DNA of 64,000 nucleotides from Oreocharis arfaki (GCA_013398015.1 VZRR01007613.1:108884-172883); one strand, 5' to 3'; shown: positions 18,001-32,200, numbered from the stretch's first letter. The notes: generated by a model from the letters alone, not told the origin. Numbers and translations are program-made.

Positions 18001-20629
18001 CTGATGGGGAGGGCTCAGCACCATGAGATAAGGGGCTACGTCATGGGAAACCAGCCTTGGAGGACCTGCTGCTCCAGCTGGCTGCTGTGAGGGGCTGAAG
18101 GACATGAAGAGGTAAAGATAAGGTCACCCAAGTCATGGGAGTGCTCTCTAGGCAGCTTGGTGGCAGGAGGCTCAATAAACCTCCTGGCTGTGTCCTGCTG
18201 CCTGTCCCAAGCTGCCAGGGAAGCACCACCTGCCCCCTGCAAGGCAGGGACATGGGTCAGTGGGTCCAAGGGGTTCCGAGTCCTGTTTACACCCCATCAG
18301 GGCTGGGGTGGGGAGCATGTGGCTCCCAGCAGGGCACCAGCTCCCAGCCTGTCCTAAAGGATTAATTTTCCTAAAATGGAAGCAAAAGCTGAAATGATTT
18401 ATTTTGGTTGGCAGCATGTGGAGCCGGGTAAATAATCCACAAGAACCTCCGGAGATGTCCAGATCCACCGGACACCTCCAGAGACCTGGTTTCTTCTCCT
18501 AGAAGAGCAGGGTTGGTCTTATTTTCCAACTGCCCACTCTTGTGGCAGGAGCAGGTGCTGGCTGGGCAGAGATGTGGCCGGTGTCTGGCACAGCAGCTCC
18601 CAGAGCTGTGTACCCTGCTCTGGGAAGCATCACTCTCACACCCTCGTTTGCCTGTGGATTAGGACACCCCTGCTGGCTCGCCCTGCAGGGATGCACATGA
18701 TGTGTCTCGTTGTTCCCTGTTGGATCATGCTGTGGGGTCCTGGGGTGCCTACAGAAACCCTTCTGATGTTTCATGAGGCTGTTTGTGCTTTCTAGCCCCT
18801 CTGGAAGCCTCTGCACGTGCAGGAGCTCAGCCTGACTTCCTCCAGCATCCTCCTGCTCAGTTCCTGGGGCCGCAGAGCTGCCCTGGCCCCTCCAGGAAGT
18901 GTGCATCTCCCCAGGCTCCCGCTTGGCAGCTGGTTCCTGTTCCTGCACTGAATCCATCTGGGTTTGTGGGGGGGATTTGGAACACACTTCTAGGTGTTTT
19001 TCCTTCCCAGAGCCCTCCAGAGCATCCCTGTCTCTCTGAGGCTTTCTCACTATTTCTCACACAAATCTTGGCTGCTTCAGTGCAAGCCAGTCCCTTTTCC
19101 CTGAGAAAATATCCTGTAACCACCCAGGTGTTTCTCTGATGTAGCTGAAGCCATTTGGGGATTTTCATGTTTCTCTTTGGGAGTTTCTCCTCCTTTGGAG
19201 ATTTTGCTTTCATGAAGTTTTTGTCTCTACTTGCAAAGCTAATCTCATCTGCTTTGTTTTGGATGTCTCCAAAGGGAACACTTTGCTACGTGACTGCTGT
19301 GGGGACAGAGAAGCAAAAAGTTACTCTTTTTTTCTAATGGAAGAACCCAATGTCACAGAACTAACCCACCCTGGCTGACCAGATGACCTTTCTCTCCCTT
19401 CCAGATTAAAAGCTGTGAAATGGCCCAGTCACCCCTGGGAGCCAATCAAGAAATTCCTGAAGCTTCACCCATCCCAGCAGAGGGAAGGGGAGGAGAGATC
19501 TCTGTGGGTAAAGCAGTGCTGGTTATGGCATCGTGTTCTGGATGCTTCTGCCTGTGTCCACCCTGGAAGGGGACTGGGTGGGCTCTAAGGCCCTGTGACT
19601 CCCCCCCATTCCCCCAGCAGCACAGACCCTCCTGCATGGGCAGTGTGGGTGACCCTGGTGTTGAGCATCCCTGACCTATCCATGGAATTGCAGCTGCCTC
19701 TGGGCAGGAACACTTCCCAGCCCCAAATTCCTGGCTCCAGAGCTGCAGCTGGATGAAGGAGGCTTTTCTCCTGTTTGTTTTCTTTTGTCAGTCTTTAAAC
19801 CTTGTTGCAAATGCTGCAGATAATTAAGGGCTCTCTTGCCATTGGGGTGAAGTGCTGAAGCGCAGCCTCCTGCTCCCAGCCAGATGCTCCCCAGCAAACC
19901 CGTCCGGGAGGAGAGGCAAATTTTGGCTTGCTTTTGATTCTTTCATATTCCAACAAAAACCTCCCTATCCAAGGCAGCCTTGGAAACCTCTCCGTATTAA
20001 ATGACCTCCTGGAAATGCATTGTAGCAGCCAAGGAGGGTGGTTATGAAGCACAAAAAGCCTGCAGAAGAGCTCATTAAAACAATAAATTACAACTAATTA
20101 GAATAAATCAAGCTAAATCAACTCCAGTGGGAAGGTAAAATGAGGTGTGAGTGAGTGGTTTTAATAAGGATGGTGCTAATCCCAGGCTCCCCTTTAAAAT
20201 GATGGTGAGTCCTGCTGCAGCAGTGATCCTGCTTCTGGGACCAGGGTGGGAAACAGACCTGGACAAAGAGGAAAGCGGAGCTGATGGGGTTTTGAGTTGT
20301 GTCCCAGCCTGAGCTGCCTGTCCCTAATTGCAGTGGGTTTGGGGGGCTAGCACAGCACCCACAGTGACTCACAGAGGCTGAGGCACTGGGTTTGCTCACT
20401 TTGGGTTTTATTTCTGTTTAATTCGTGATGCACAAAGTGGCTGTGGGGTTTTGCTCTTCTCATATCACTTCATCATCGCAGCCACAGCAAAATGATTTCT
20501 CTGCATAATTAGCAGTGAGATCATCGCAGCCACCCTGGCTCCGAATCATTTCTCCTCTGGTCTCCAAAGGGCTGCTCGAAACAAGGGAGAGGAGGGAGGT
20601 GTGGGTGGAGACAGTGGGATGAGTGGCCT
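15086..20629. other. Intergenic DNA downstream of HSPB8
   Basis: GC-rich to balanced sequence without recognisable exons, RNA genes or repeat families. An AATAAA at 15958 might extend the HSPB8 3' UTR. T- or A-rich tracts occur at about 17609-17642. Open frames here are up to about 180 codons (18499-19050, minus) with no domain that I recognise. Confidence 0.6.
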
Positions 20630-20740
20630 GCCAGGGTTGGGCTGGATGGGGCTCTGAGCAATGGAAGGTGTTCCTGCTCATGGCAGGGGGTTGGAATGAG
20701 ATGGTCTTCAAGGTCCTTTCCCGTCCAAACCATTCTGTGG
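20630..20740 (+). mobile_element. CR1 LINE 3'-end fragment
   Basis: The motifs GGGCTGGATGGGGCTCTGAG, CATGGCAGGGGGTTGGAAT, GATGGTCTTCAAGGTCC and CAAACCATTCTGTGG appear in the order of the conserved 3' end of avian CR1 elements, plus orientation. A short internal deletion removes the segment normally between CTGAGCA and GGAAGGTGT. No reading frame of the element remains. It marks an old, inactive insertion. Confidence 0.85.
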
Positions 20741-23700
20741 TCATTGACCAGAAGGTCTTTGAGCTGCCAAAATGAAAGGTTGATGCTGAAGAGAGTGAAA
20801 TCACTGCTGAAAGCACCTGGAAGGGGGCTCAGCTGTGGGGAACACAGAGCCCAGAGCCAGCAGGGCACTGGTGCAGCAGTGAAGTTGCAGGGACAGCATT
20901 GCTTGAGCCTTCCTGGCTGCCACCTCTCTCCAAGGGATGAGCACTGCTGCCAGTGCTGCAGTAATGTATTGGTTTCATTACACCTAAATGATTAGCTTCA
21001 GGCCTTTATAATGATACTTAATGGAGCTAATTTTTTTTTTTTTGTGATTATGCTGTTGTATACAGTGTGTATATCATTAATAACCTTCTTTAAACCTCCT
21101 TGCTTTCACTGTCACTAGTGATGTTCAAGCCCTTCTTATGCCTGAGCCCAGTTAACTGCCAATAAAGAGGCTTTGTCCCATGGAGGATGCCTGGCTGTGC
21201 TGGGAGGCAGATGCTGGTGTTTTGGGCATGAGAATGTTTGTTTGGATTTGGTGGCAGGAGCCATGGGCTGGACCCTGCAGGGGGGTCAGTGCAGCCCTGG
21301 TGGGTGCAGGCAGTGGTTGAAAGCCTTGGGACGGCTCTGCTCTGTTCAAAACCCCTTTCCCAACCCCATCCTGAGTTCTGCAGGGGGGTTAACACCAGTC
21401 AGGGCCTCCCCACACCCTGGGTTTTATCACCTCTTGGTGTCTGTAGGTGAGGGTGGTAAAGTCAAACACTCCTCACTCTTTTCCTCAGGGGGTGATATCG
21501 AGTGCATCGAAGGCTCTGTTTTCTCAGGGAAGATGTACCTAAGCCCAGGACACGTTATTCCTCAGTGGTCCCCATGCTGGATGCAGCCAGGTGGAAGAAG
21601 GAATATCACCGCTGTCTCCAGACTCTTCCCGAACCTTTCAATCACCCCTGGGAGGAGGAACCAGGCTTGGCTGCTTCTCTGCTCCTTCTTGCCTGAGCCT
21701 CTTTCCCACCCTCCCACGAGTTGATTAATCCATTAGGATTAACCTCTCTTTAACTCCTTGATTAGCTGCATTTTAAAACTCCATTTGTTTTCCTTTTACA
21801 TCAAGCTGGAGCCAAAAAAAGAGGGCAATTTGCTGCAATACTGATTTAATGCAATTTCTGAAAATCAGGGCGAACGTCGGGAAGGCGTGCTTGGCATTTC
21901 AACTCCTCCCAGCGAGCTGCAAGGGGCTCCATCCCGCACGAGCCAGGTTTGGGAAGAACACCGCAGAACCAGCATCCCCCCGAGTCCCCAGGGCTGGTTT
22001 CTGATGGTATTGGTGCAAACCTGAAAGATGCATCCTGTATTTCAAGGTGTCCTTGGGGAAACTGAGGCTCTTGTGAAGTGATGTGGGCTTTTTGGTCTCA
22101 CAGGGACAACCTATTTCTCCATCGGAAATGTCCCTGGTTTCCTGGAGCTGTGCCTGGCAGGAATTGCTCGAGACAGGGCTTCTTGCTCTAAGATGACACA
22201 GGATCATGGTTTAAATCCATCCAGGCTTCATTTGCCAGGTTTAGACCCGGTTCTGGGTTTTACCAAACCCAAGTTTAGTCCATGCCCTAGGTGAGCTGCT
22301 AGACCCCTCCAAAATCTGGGGGTGTTTGATGACAAAAACTCTGCTTGTCTGTGGCAGGGGTTTGGCTCAGTATCACCTCCGGCTTTTCCTATGGGGCCCT
22401 TCTCTGTCGTGCAGGAGCCATGTGGGAAAAACCTCTAATATCTTCAAAAATAAGCAAACTCACTGGATTTAGACCAAAATCTCTACTGTTCTCAAGCCTG
22501 TCTTTCCCTTCCCCGTGTGTCCCAGTGGGAGAGAGTGACTCCTCCGTCCTGTCCCTGTCCCATTGCTGAGGCTGGGGATGTGGGACACAGGCAGCAGTGG
22601 GGATGTGTTGGGGTGAGCAGTGCTGTGGTAGTTCCATGGTGGGGGCTGTTTGGGGCTCCCCAAATCTCCAGCTCTGAGCCCTGTGGCTTCTCCCCGTGCA
22701 GGACATGCATAGGGAGGAGTGGGCAGTCACCCCCTGTCCTATCTCTGGCCTGGCACAGCTCGTTCCCTGGATGAACTGGCTGCTCCAGAGTTACTCCTGC
22801 TGTGTTTGTGTGATTATTAAGCTCTAAGGTGGCTGACACCAAACACTCCCTGGCCTGTGTTAACCCTTTGATTCATTGTTGGGGTACTTCCTCTGGCTGT
22901 GAATCAGTGTTTGAGTTTGGATGCTTTCAGAGGTGGCTGGTAGGGCTGAGGCTCAGGGAGCTCAGCAAAGCCAAGGCTTAGAGCTGGGGCCTGGGGTGTC
23001 TCTCTCACCTGGCTGAGGGCTGGGAGTCTCCCCTGGGCATGGGGTGCTTAAGAAAATGCCTCCCCTCTCCTGTGGAGCTGGATTTTCGGGGCTGTCTGTC
23101 TGCACAGAGCAGCTTTCCCTGCAGTTGTTTGGGGCATCTAGGAAAGGCTGAGAACAGCAGGGACATCACTAGAGCCTTTCTCCTCTTCCAGATTCCCCAC
23201 TTGCAGGATGTTTATCAGGACCTTCGAGATGTCTCTAAGGTTTTGAAGCAGTTCAATGTGTTTCTAAGCTATTTTGGGGTGCATGAGTGGGAAATAGACA
23301 CCATGAACACGTGTGGCTGTGTGCACCCATGTGCAACTGCCTGCAGCTCCAAGTGTTCGGGCAAGCAGCTTCAGAGATTTGCAAGGGAAACTTCTTCCCA
23401 GTACTGGAGCAAAACAAGACAAAACCAAGCAGAAATTGGTACAAAGCCAAGCAGAAAGCTTTGCCTTGTGGGACTGCAGCTCCCAAAGCTGGGCCCCCCT
23501 GCATGGGTAGTACTGGAACAGGGAAATTCTCTCAGGAGCCATCTGGGAGCTGTCAAAATATATTATCAACTGCTGTTGAGGTTTAAAAAGCTTCATGCTG
23601 ATGCACAATTTAGGGGAAGCATCTTGCATTTCCATAGATGTACAACAAGATTTTCTGAAATTGCAATGATATGAGAAAATGTCTTTTAAAGTGGCACCCA

Positions 23701-26700
23701 GATGGCGGGAGGAAATTGTGCTGTTTGAATTCTCTTCAGAGAAATGGGAGCTAAAGGGATGTTAAGCATTTTATATGTTCCCCCCCCCCCACCACCTGCT
23801 ACTGAAATGACATAAGAGGAGCCATCAAACAGTGCCATCTTTACATCACAGGGCTTGGGAAATGGCTTCATCTGAGGGCATTTAACACCCACAGGTTCCA
23901 AACCCAGCAGGGTCAGGTTAGGGCTCCTCCACACCCGCTCCATAGGAAGGTGCCTTCTGGGACAGGGATTTCTGGAGGGGGTGCCCAAATCCGTTTCTAA
24001 CAAAGGAGCCATAGGCAAATCTCAGGTGTCAGGGCTCAGTCTTGGGGGTTGCAGTGTGAGTGCGATGCCATGTCTGAAGCTGTATTTCTCCTTGGAAAGC
24101 CACCTCCTGCAGGATGCAGAGACCCTCAAATGCGTGAATGGAGCGTTTTGCTGCAAATCCTCCTAATTCCAGCCGTGCCCAGGCTGTTCTGCCTTAGGGA
24201 CAGGCTCTCCATGCCTCTTCGAGGTGAGGTTTTGGAGCCTCCTCAGCAGCAGGCATTTCCCTTGCAGGTGCTTTTTGTTTTCCCGCTCCTTGGCATCCAC
24301 AGGCGAGCAGCATTTTCACTCCCGAGCTAAATATGTCACTTTGTCTCGTAGCGGCTGCCAGGCTTTAAAGTGCTGGCACCTCGCGGAAGCACCCGGAGGA
24401 CAAATGCCAATGATTACACACCGTCCTTACTCAAGGAGGAAGAACTGGGCTTTGCGGCTCCTTGTTTTTGTTTTGAAAGTAAAACGAGCCTGTTTACCTG
24501 GCTGTTTACTTAAGCTGCGTGAGTCACGGCCCAGGAAACGCGTGCGGGCTGGTTTGTCCCCTCGGACGCGTCCCACTTCTCAGGGATAGGCTCAGGGGAC
24601 ACCGTGAGCAATACCAGCAAATATGCCAGCCTTGGTTGTGCTCCTCCCAGGGGAATGTGCTGGGGATGACAGGGGAGCAGTGCTGGCATTCCCAAGGAGC
24701 CTTTTCCCTGTCCTTCCCTGCCTCCCTGCTCGTGCTGGCAGGCACCAGGGGCGTGGGAAGCCTCGGTGATGGGCAGCACCTGCACCCACCGCTGGGTCAG
24801 AAGCTGCTGCTTCGAGCCCGATCTGGGCCGGTCCCCCTGGGGCAGTTGAGCCTTCAGCCCATCTCTGGGCAAGCTATTTTAAAATGCTCCTTTTAAAATT
24901 CTTTCCGGTGTTGTCAGATTCATCCCAGCAGATGGGTCCATCAGCAGGCAGAGCGATGTTCCCCATGGGTGGTGTGGTGGGTTTGTGCCTAACACCAAAT
25001 GGACGTCACTGGCAGGGCAGGTGGTTGTGGTTTTTTTGAGCGCTTCCCAGCTGGGATCTGGCTTAAATTTTGGGAGAAGAGATCCTGGGCGAGATCCCAG
25101 CGGCTTTTTCAAAGGGTTGAGCCTGCAAGGAGCGCTTGCTCGTCACCAGCGTGGGCTTCCCGACTCCCAGCAGAGCTACAGCAACCACGGGGGCTGGGAC
25201 GGGGTATTTTTAAACAACCTCGGCCGGGTAGGCTCTGCCGGAGGGCTGCCTTTTCCTGTTAGCTCTTCCTGCAATTACGGAGTGATTTGGAGACAGCCAT
25301 CCTGCGGCTCAGCTCCCCGCAGCTGAGGGGTGTGCAGCTCACAGCCTGCTGCTGGCAGGACACAGCGCTGCCTCGTTTATCACAGCGTGGGATGCTCAGC
25401 AAATATCCCAATCTTTGCTCCGAACGCCAGGTTATTTTGGAGGGGGGGTTGGCGTGTTATCTGTTATGCCCACAAACCCAGATAATAATAGTAATACCAT
25501 GTGGTGGAGCGCTGTTAATGCAGCAAGGCTTTCACTTGTCACCAAGAATGCTGCGTGTGGCAGCCTGTTAAAAAGAGAGTCACAACAAGGCTGGCAGCAG
25601 CCAGCCTGAGCCCAGCCCGGTGAGGATGTTCTGTGCTGCTCAGCTCTGTTCCCTGGCTGCCGTAGCCCCTATGCAGCGATGCCCTGGCGTGCTGTTGCTT
25701 GTAGGGACACCGAGAGCATGGCCCCAGGGCTCAGGAGTCGTCTTGTTTTGGCAGAGATGTTTCCCTGAGCCAGGCTGAGCCTGCCCCGGCCGCCCGCCTG
25801 CCTCGCTCTGTGAGCTCACTCCCTCCTGAATCCATGTACTGCTTAGAGGGTGGTCTCGCCCAATGGATCCCAAATTTGTGGATCAGTGGATGTTAAATGC
25901 ATCCCGTGGGGTGTGCAGGGGGAGCAGCAGGCGTGTGAGCCCCTCGGCTGCTCACCCCATGGGATGGGCAGATGCTACATCACCCCCACACGTGGGCACA
26001 GCTGAGCTCCAAGAGCAGGCAGCATCAGCTTGTAGCTGGAGGCTCTGGATGCTTATCTTTCTCCTCCCTTTTTTCCTTAAAAAAGGTATTTCAAACATGA
26101 AAGCAATGTGAAGACAGGCACTTGCACATCTGGAAATATGTCATGAATGAAATAAGGATATGGGAGGGTTTCTGCAGGAATTTGTCTCTGCTGTATCTAC
26201 TCCACAGCGAGCCATAAACTTCTTAAGAACGTAAAAATCTCACTTTTTTTTTTCCCTTGCGCACATACCCAGTGCCTGTTTCCCCCAGCTGCAGACCCTG
26301 TGCATGAGCAGAGAGAATGTTCTCTGCATCCACACTGAGAGCAACGACGGACCTCCTGCAAGCCTCAATAACTGCAGCGTTTTCTATTCATAATGGAACG
26401 GGGAGCAGAGAGCTCTGTGGAAGTGAAACGACTTTCTCAAATCATCAGGTTATTTTTATGTGCGTCGGTACTTTCTCATGTGTGTGTAAATCCCTCCCCC
26501 ACACATGTAGCTTTATCTCAAGGAATGAAATAAAAATAACTGGAGATTGAAAGGGAAGTGGGTGAGGGGGTGGTTGCACTTTTGGGAAGAATCTCTTCAA
26601 GGTTCGAGAACAGTGAAGTCGTGGTGATAACACAATCTGACAAAACCCAGCCTCCCTGGGCCTGGCAGGAATGGTGTTAAGGGAAGAGCTCCTAATGACT

Positions 26701-28899
26701 TTCCTTCTCTGTTTCCGTTTATCCGAGCCCAGGGCGCAGGCTCGGTGTTGCACAGGGGGAAGTTTTGAGCAGCTCTGAGGAGCCGGCTCTGTGCCTGCCG
26801 GGAATTGCTGCACAGTGTCTTGGATAAATGCCCCCCATCCCACGGATGCTGGGATGGCAAAGAACAATTCCCCATCTGTCTGGGCTCCTGGCAGTGCCCA
26901 CTTTGCCCGGTTGCTTTCCCTTGCCAGTTTCTGGCCCTGCTTGTTCCCAGCTTCCCTCCTCTGCAAGCCTGGGCTGGGCCAGTTGCAGGGGAAGATGGTG
27001 CTTGACCTTGGAGGAGTAGAGGGATGTGCTGCAGCTTGATACAGGTGATCTTTAGGCTCTTATTTCATTCCTCCCAGCCTCCCTGGTAGGACAGTAGCAA
27101 AGGGATTTCTGAGAGCTCAAGCTCTGCAAAGTGGGGAGGAAATTTCCCTAGGGAATGTTAATGAGGAAGGTTATATGATCTGGCAAAGCTGGTGTCCTGC
27201 ATGTCCTGGCTTAGTATCATCCATGGTCATTGCTTTTCTTATTTTTTAGTGATAACAACAAGAGGATTAGGAAATACCCTGCTGTGGGACACTGCATGGC
27301 TGGGTGGTGGCATGCAGAGGACATGGTGACCGCACCAAGTGTTTCTGGAGGGACAGGATGCATCCAGCGCCCATCACAGCATCAGAGCTCAAACTGCACC
27401 AGCTGAACTTTGGCTGGAGTAGAAATAAAACCATCAGGTCTAATAATAGCCGGGTGCAGCTCCAGAGAGCCTCTGCCAGCTGCTGCAGTGTCACGAGTCA
27501 TCGAGGCACAGCGTTGTGCAAAGTCACCGTTCCTGTTCCAACCGCCCAGGTCCCACAGGTCCCCTGTCCCAGCCAGTCCCTCGGGGGCCTCACAGGGTTT
27601 GGAGGAACCCAGCTCAGTTCAGGCAACTCCTCCTCCTTGTCCACTTTGGGAAAGAGCTGGGAAGATTTCCAAATACCTCTGCTTGGCAGCCAATCCCCAC
27701 CATTCCGGTAATGTACTAGAAGTCAATCCGGAGAAAGTTCAAGGCTTGTATCCCTATAAACTTTGTTTCTGGTCCCCCTCCCTCTGCACAGCATCTCCTG
27801 GCTGCTGACAATGCCCAGTCTGTTAATTTCCAGTGATGCCAGTCTGGATGCAGGTGGGAGATGATGTGTTGAGAAGGGATGACTCAATTATATTTTTTTT
27901 CCTGTAAACTTCCCAGCTCGTACTATGTCCCCACAGTGACCTGCCACGGTTGGCACAGGGACTGTCTTGGGTTTAGACAGAGACTTGGGCTGCCCCCACA
28001 TATCTGTGCTCCTGGTGCTCCTCACACAAGCCTGTGCACCAGGCAGGTCACAGGTAATGCCTGGCAAAGGCTTGTGGTGTCCAAAGCCAGCTCCAGGGAG
28101 TTGGTGACGTCCCATGAACTTCTTGCTGAGCGAGTTCCTGGCATTCACGGGGGTGGGAGAGCACCATGAGGAACAGCGTGGCTTTTGGTAGCGGGGCATT
28201 GTCCTGCTACATGTTTTGGGCACGGATTTCCTCCATGCGCTGAATGCCAGAGCTGCTCTGGTGGTTGGGACCAGGGCACATCAGACCTTGGCCAAGCCCC
28301 TGGCTGCAGTTTCACTGATGGGCAATCCCCATCAGTGGTCTGAGCCACTCCTGCTGAAACACAGTTGTTGGCAGCGCAAACTGAAGCCATTTGGGTGTTC
28401 TTCCCTGCAAAACCCAATTTGCCAGCAGCCCCTCTCTCTTCCTCACCCACGTTGCAGAAGACACTTCTCATTTAAGTGGCATGTGCTCACCACTCCTCTG
28501 AGTCACGTCTGTTAGCAGGGAGCTCATAGTCTTCAGTTTTTTCCAAGTACAAATGTCTTTGGAAAAGGGCATTAAATAAAACACTTGACTGAGGTCCCGG
28601 TGGTGACTAATTCCCATGGTACGCCCCATTCCAGCGTTAACCCTGCCGAGCTCGTTGCAGGCTGGGGGTTGCAAAGGGATCCTCGCAGGTGGAAGAGCAA
28701 AAGAACAGCTTGAAAGGGGCAGATGGGGGTGGTGGCACGGTGGGGATGGACCCCAGGGTGCTCCCTCCAGGTGCCACATTCCCTGGAGAGCACATCTGTG
28801 TGAGCTGTACCTTAGTCCAAAGCAGGGGTACAGCCCAAAGCTCTGGGTGTAGCAAAATCTAATACTCGAACCCAAAATTGGCTGAAAAGCTTTGAAGCG
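20741..28899. other. Intergenic DNA without recognised genes
   Basis: I see no conserved coding exon, tRNA or further clear repeat. Simple features include a T-run at about 21031-21042 and a C-run at about 23780-23790. The longest open frame (23039-23674, plus) has no recognisable domain and no splice or start context that stands out. Confidence 0.55.
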
Positions 28900-28930
28900 N
28901 NNNNNNNNNNNNNNNNNNNNNNNNNNNNNN
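28900..28930. other. Assembly gap (31 N)
   Basis: Unknown bases between GAAGCG and a run of six G. The G-run and the adjoining CR1 suggest a hard-to-sequence G-rich or repeat junction. Confidence 0.95.
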
Positions 28931-28944
28931 GGGGGGAAATCTGA

Positions 28945-29095
28945 CAAGGGTTTGGGTGGGAAGGGAATATAAAGATTATCGAGTTCAAACCCCCCTGCCA
29001 TGGGCAGGGACGCCTTCCACTAAACCAGGTTGCTCTAAGCCCCATCCAAACCGACCTTGGGACACTTCCAGGGATGGGGCATCCACAGCAACCTG
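28945..29095 (-). mobile_element. CR1 LINE 3'-end fragment, inverted
   Basis: On the plus strand the segment contains AACCCCCCTGCCATGGGCAG, GGACGCCTTCCACTAAACCA, GGTTGCTCTAAGCCCCATCC and ACTTCCAGGGATGGGGCATC, the reverse complement of the well-known CR1 3' region. It is decayed and has no open frame. Confidence 0.9.
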
Positions 29096-29126
29096 AAAAT
29101 AATCCCTCTCCGTGGAAGAGATTACA

Positions 29127-29232
29127 TTAAACACCACTGGGTTTAATGGTGGACCTGTTAGTGCTGGATTAATTGTTGGACTCGATGATCTCAGAGGTCT
29201 TTTCCAACCTGAGTTGTTCTGTGATTCTGTGA
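29127..29232 (+). mobile_element. CR1 LINE 3' end with terminal octamer repeats
   Basis: GTTGGACTCGATGATCTCAG, AGGTCTTTTCCAACC and the terminal GTTCTGTGATTCTGTGAT repeats are the signature 3' terminus of a CR1 subfamily, in plus orientation. Its upstream sequence differs from that of the fragment at 20630, so it belongs to another subfamily. It faces the inverted fragment at 28945-29095 head to head. Confidence 0.9.
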
Positions 29233-32200
29233 TCTCCTCGGGGCCAGTGCTGGGTGGCTCGGGAAGGCTCTGCACGGCTGTGCTGGCCACCTCCAAGAAT
29301 CAACCCTGGCTTTGTTTGCTGCTTGGGACCTTGCTGGAAACTCGACCCTCCTAGGGACTTTAACAAGGTGAAACAGCTTTTCCCCCAGTTTTGCTCTCCC
29401 GCTGTTCACCTGGAGAGCCCGGGGAGCTGCAGAGCAGGAGCAGCCTGTGAGCACCACAACCAAATGGCTGTGGGACGGGGCAGAACTGATTAGAGCCTCT
29501 ACAAAATGACATCTCTTTGCACAGATGGGAAGATGCTTCCCCTTTGTCTGCCTCCTTCAGTTAATTAGTTATCTAGGAGGTTGCATTTGCATTCCCCTCT
29601 TTCTGAAGTACCCTTTTGTTAACTACTTTTCATATACTTTTATGAAGTCAGCTGCTGAAACAGGCTCATTTATCTCACCAGCGACAGGCTGAGAGGCTTG
29701 CCCAGAGCTCTGTGCCAGATGCTGGGATTGGAAAATAATGTTTGGCTTGTCTGGTGTTTGGAAAGGGGACAGAAGGAGCAGGGCTGCGAGAAAAAAAGTA
29801 TCAGGCTGCTAAAGCCAAGGGTTGGATCTTGACAACTTCTATAAAAATGTTCAATCTGTTGCTTTTGGGCAACTTTCAGGAGCCAGGGAGGATGGTGGTG
29901 TGCCAGCCATGGTCTTGGATATCTCCATTGTCATCTGATGAGAGCAGGGTGTGAGCATCCAAATTTCTCAAGATTTGTGTACTGCATCCCTTCTCCAGCA
30001 CTGCTGGGTGTGAATGTGTCCTCCTGGGAGCCCTCCCTTCCCACAGGGAGCCGAGGGACTCCTCAAAACTTCTGGTCCACACATTTATCCTCCGTTAGCA
30101 AAACCATGAGCAACTGCATCACGAATCAATCCCTGTTGTTATTGTTAGGAAATGGTTGCAAAAATCAATGTTTCCTCCATAGCATAAACAATCCATGAAG
30201 CCCTGTACCAGTGGGGATGGGGTGGCATGTCTGGGTGGGTTTGGCTGCTCTGACACATTTTCCAGGAATCCTGAGGGATGTCATGATGCAGAAAAGGGAA
30301 TTCTGTCATTCTGCAAAAAAGGGAGTTCAGCCATCCCTCCTATCCAGGGGAGGGTTTTATTTGCAATGAGCAACCATACCTTTAAACTGAAACTTTGAAA
30401 ATGCAGAGCACAGCTCGACTACCGGGGGGGAAATAAAGCCCAAAATACATAAATCTCTTTATTTTCTGCACCAGTGGGTTTGTATTGGGCTGTTAGTTGA
30501 CGGTTCTGGAGGTATCTGCTGGGATGCAACTATTACACATACGAACTGTCACAAATGGAACCATCGCTCCGGGAGACAAAGGGTAATTTATTGAGAAAAG
30601 GTGTCATTTAGGTGGAAGGATGGAAGGAAGAGAGACAGTCACTGTGGAACTGCCAAAAGAGAATACCAGATCCACTGATAGGCAGGGAACAGCTTTGAAT
30701 TTCCAAGGCTGCCCTTGAGGGATAAGAAAATAAAAGCTAAGGACAAAAAAAAGTCTTAAATACAGTGACAGCAGAAACCTGAAGGATCACAGTGGAAAAA
30801 TGGGACTTTCTCCTCTAACAGTAGCTGTGAAAAAGATAGGAATGTAATTTGTAAAGGCTGTTAAATTGCTGCCAAAATTGTAAGCTGGATGGAGAAATGA
30901 CACAGAAGGAAAAAAGAAACAAATGCAGACCTGTTGTTATTGGAGTATTGCTCGAAAATGTGGCTAGAGATGAATAGGGTGGAGGAGAAACGGAGCTGAG
31001 GAAGGGAAGAGCTGGGAGATCCCACCCGGCTCAGCTCCGTGAGCCATTATGGGCTGCGGGAGAAAAATAATGGGAGTGTCTCCAAAACCATAAACCTATA
31101 AATCCATCTTTTGGCATCTTTTTTGTTTGTTTATGAATAATACATCCCCATGTGTCTCTGAGGGAGCTCATTTCTGTGGACATGGCACTAAGGAGCCAGG
31201 CACAGGCATGTGCTGCTCTCTGAGCTCAGTGCTCCAGAGGGAACCCCATGCCGGGAAGGAGTCTGCAGGGTGGGCTCCCCACGGACGAATTTTGGGAGAA
31301 ACGAATTGCAAAGGTCCTGGAGACAGATGTGATGATTTGTGCAAGAGCCTTGCCCCAAGGCTTGCAGGGTGCACCTTGGGGTGCAGGTGCCACTGGGATA
31401 GGGGACAAATTGCAGGAAGGGAGATCAGGAGGGCCAGGGAGTGTCCAGCCTCAGGAGGACACATCACCTCCATCGCCTCTGTGCCCTTCCTGGCCCCCAG
31501 GCTCCTGAGCATCCTGAGCCAAATGGCACTTAGGTTGTTTCAAAGCCATTAAAAAATGGACATGCCAGGGAAGCAGAGTGAGTTTTGGGCACAGTTCCAG
31601 AGGGTGACAGCATTGATGCCTGCAGGGTGGAGGTGTGGGATGGCTCCTGTGTGCCCACCCACTCCTCTGTAGCTCCTGCATTGACCCACAGGCCCAGAGG
31701 GTGCAGGGGTGATGTGTCTCAGCTGGGTCCCCCCTCTCCAGGAGCCAGAGCCCCAGCAGGTTCCACCTTGCTGCAGACAAAAGTTGTCCGAGCTGAAATC
31801 CCAGTTCCAGATGAGATGTCATCATCTGTATTAGGGAATTCATTGAAACCAGTTCTTTCTCCAGTATTTCAGTTGAAATCATTCCTGTACACCCACGTCC
31901 AAAACCAGCAGGTGCTCAGAGGGTCATTGTTACCAAATTGTGGTATTTCTCGTGGCTGTCTCAAACACTGGGTGTCAGAATATTTTCTTTCAGCTGGAAA
32001 CATCTATGATTAAACTCCATCCAATGAGAAAAGTAGCAGAAATGGCATTTCCAGCTCCCCAGTTTAGTAGGTCAGTGGGTGAGCACCTCTGGCACCGCAT
32101 GCCTGAGAAGTTTTCCTGAAAAGAAAAGCAAAGCAATGCATAAGGTTTGAGGGTAAAAATCAGCCTGTAGAAAACATAAAGCCAGGGAGGAAAATGAGGT

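Noticed and set aside
30545..30600. Possible solo LTR end (TGTCACAAATGG with a reversed AATAAA)
   Set aside because: I could not find a partner end, a target-site duplication or internal retroviral sequence, so the resemblance is too weak to annotate.
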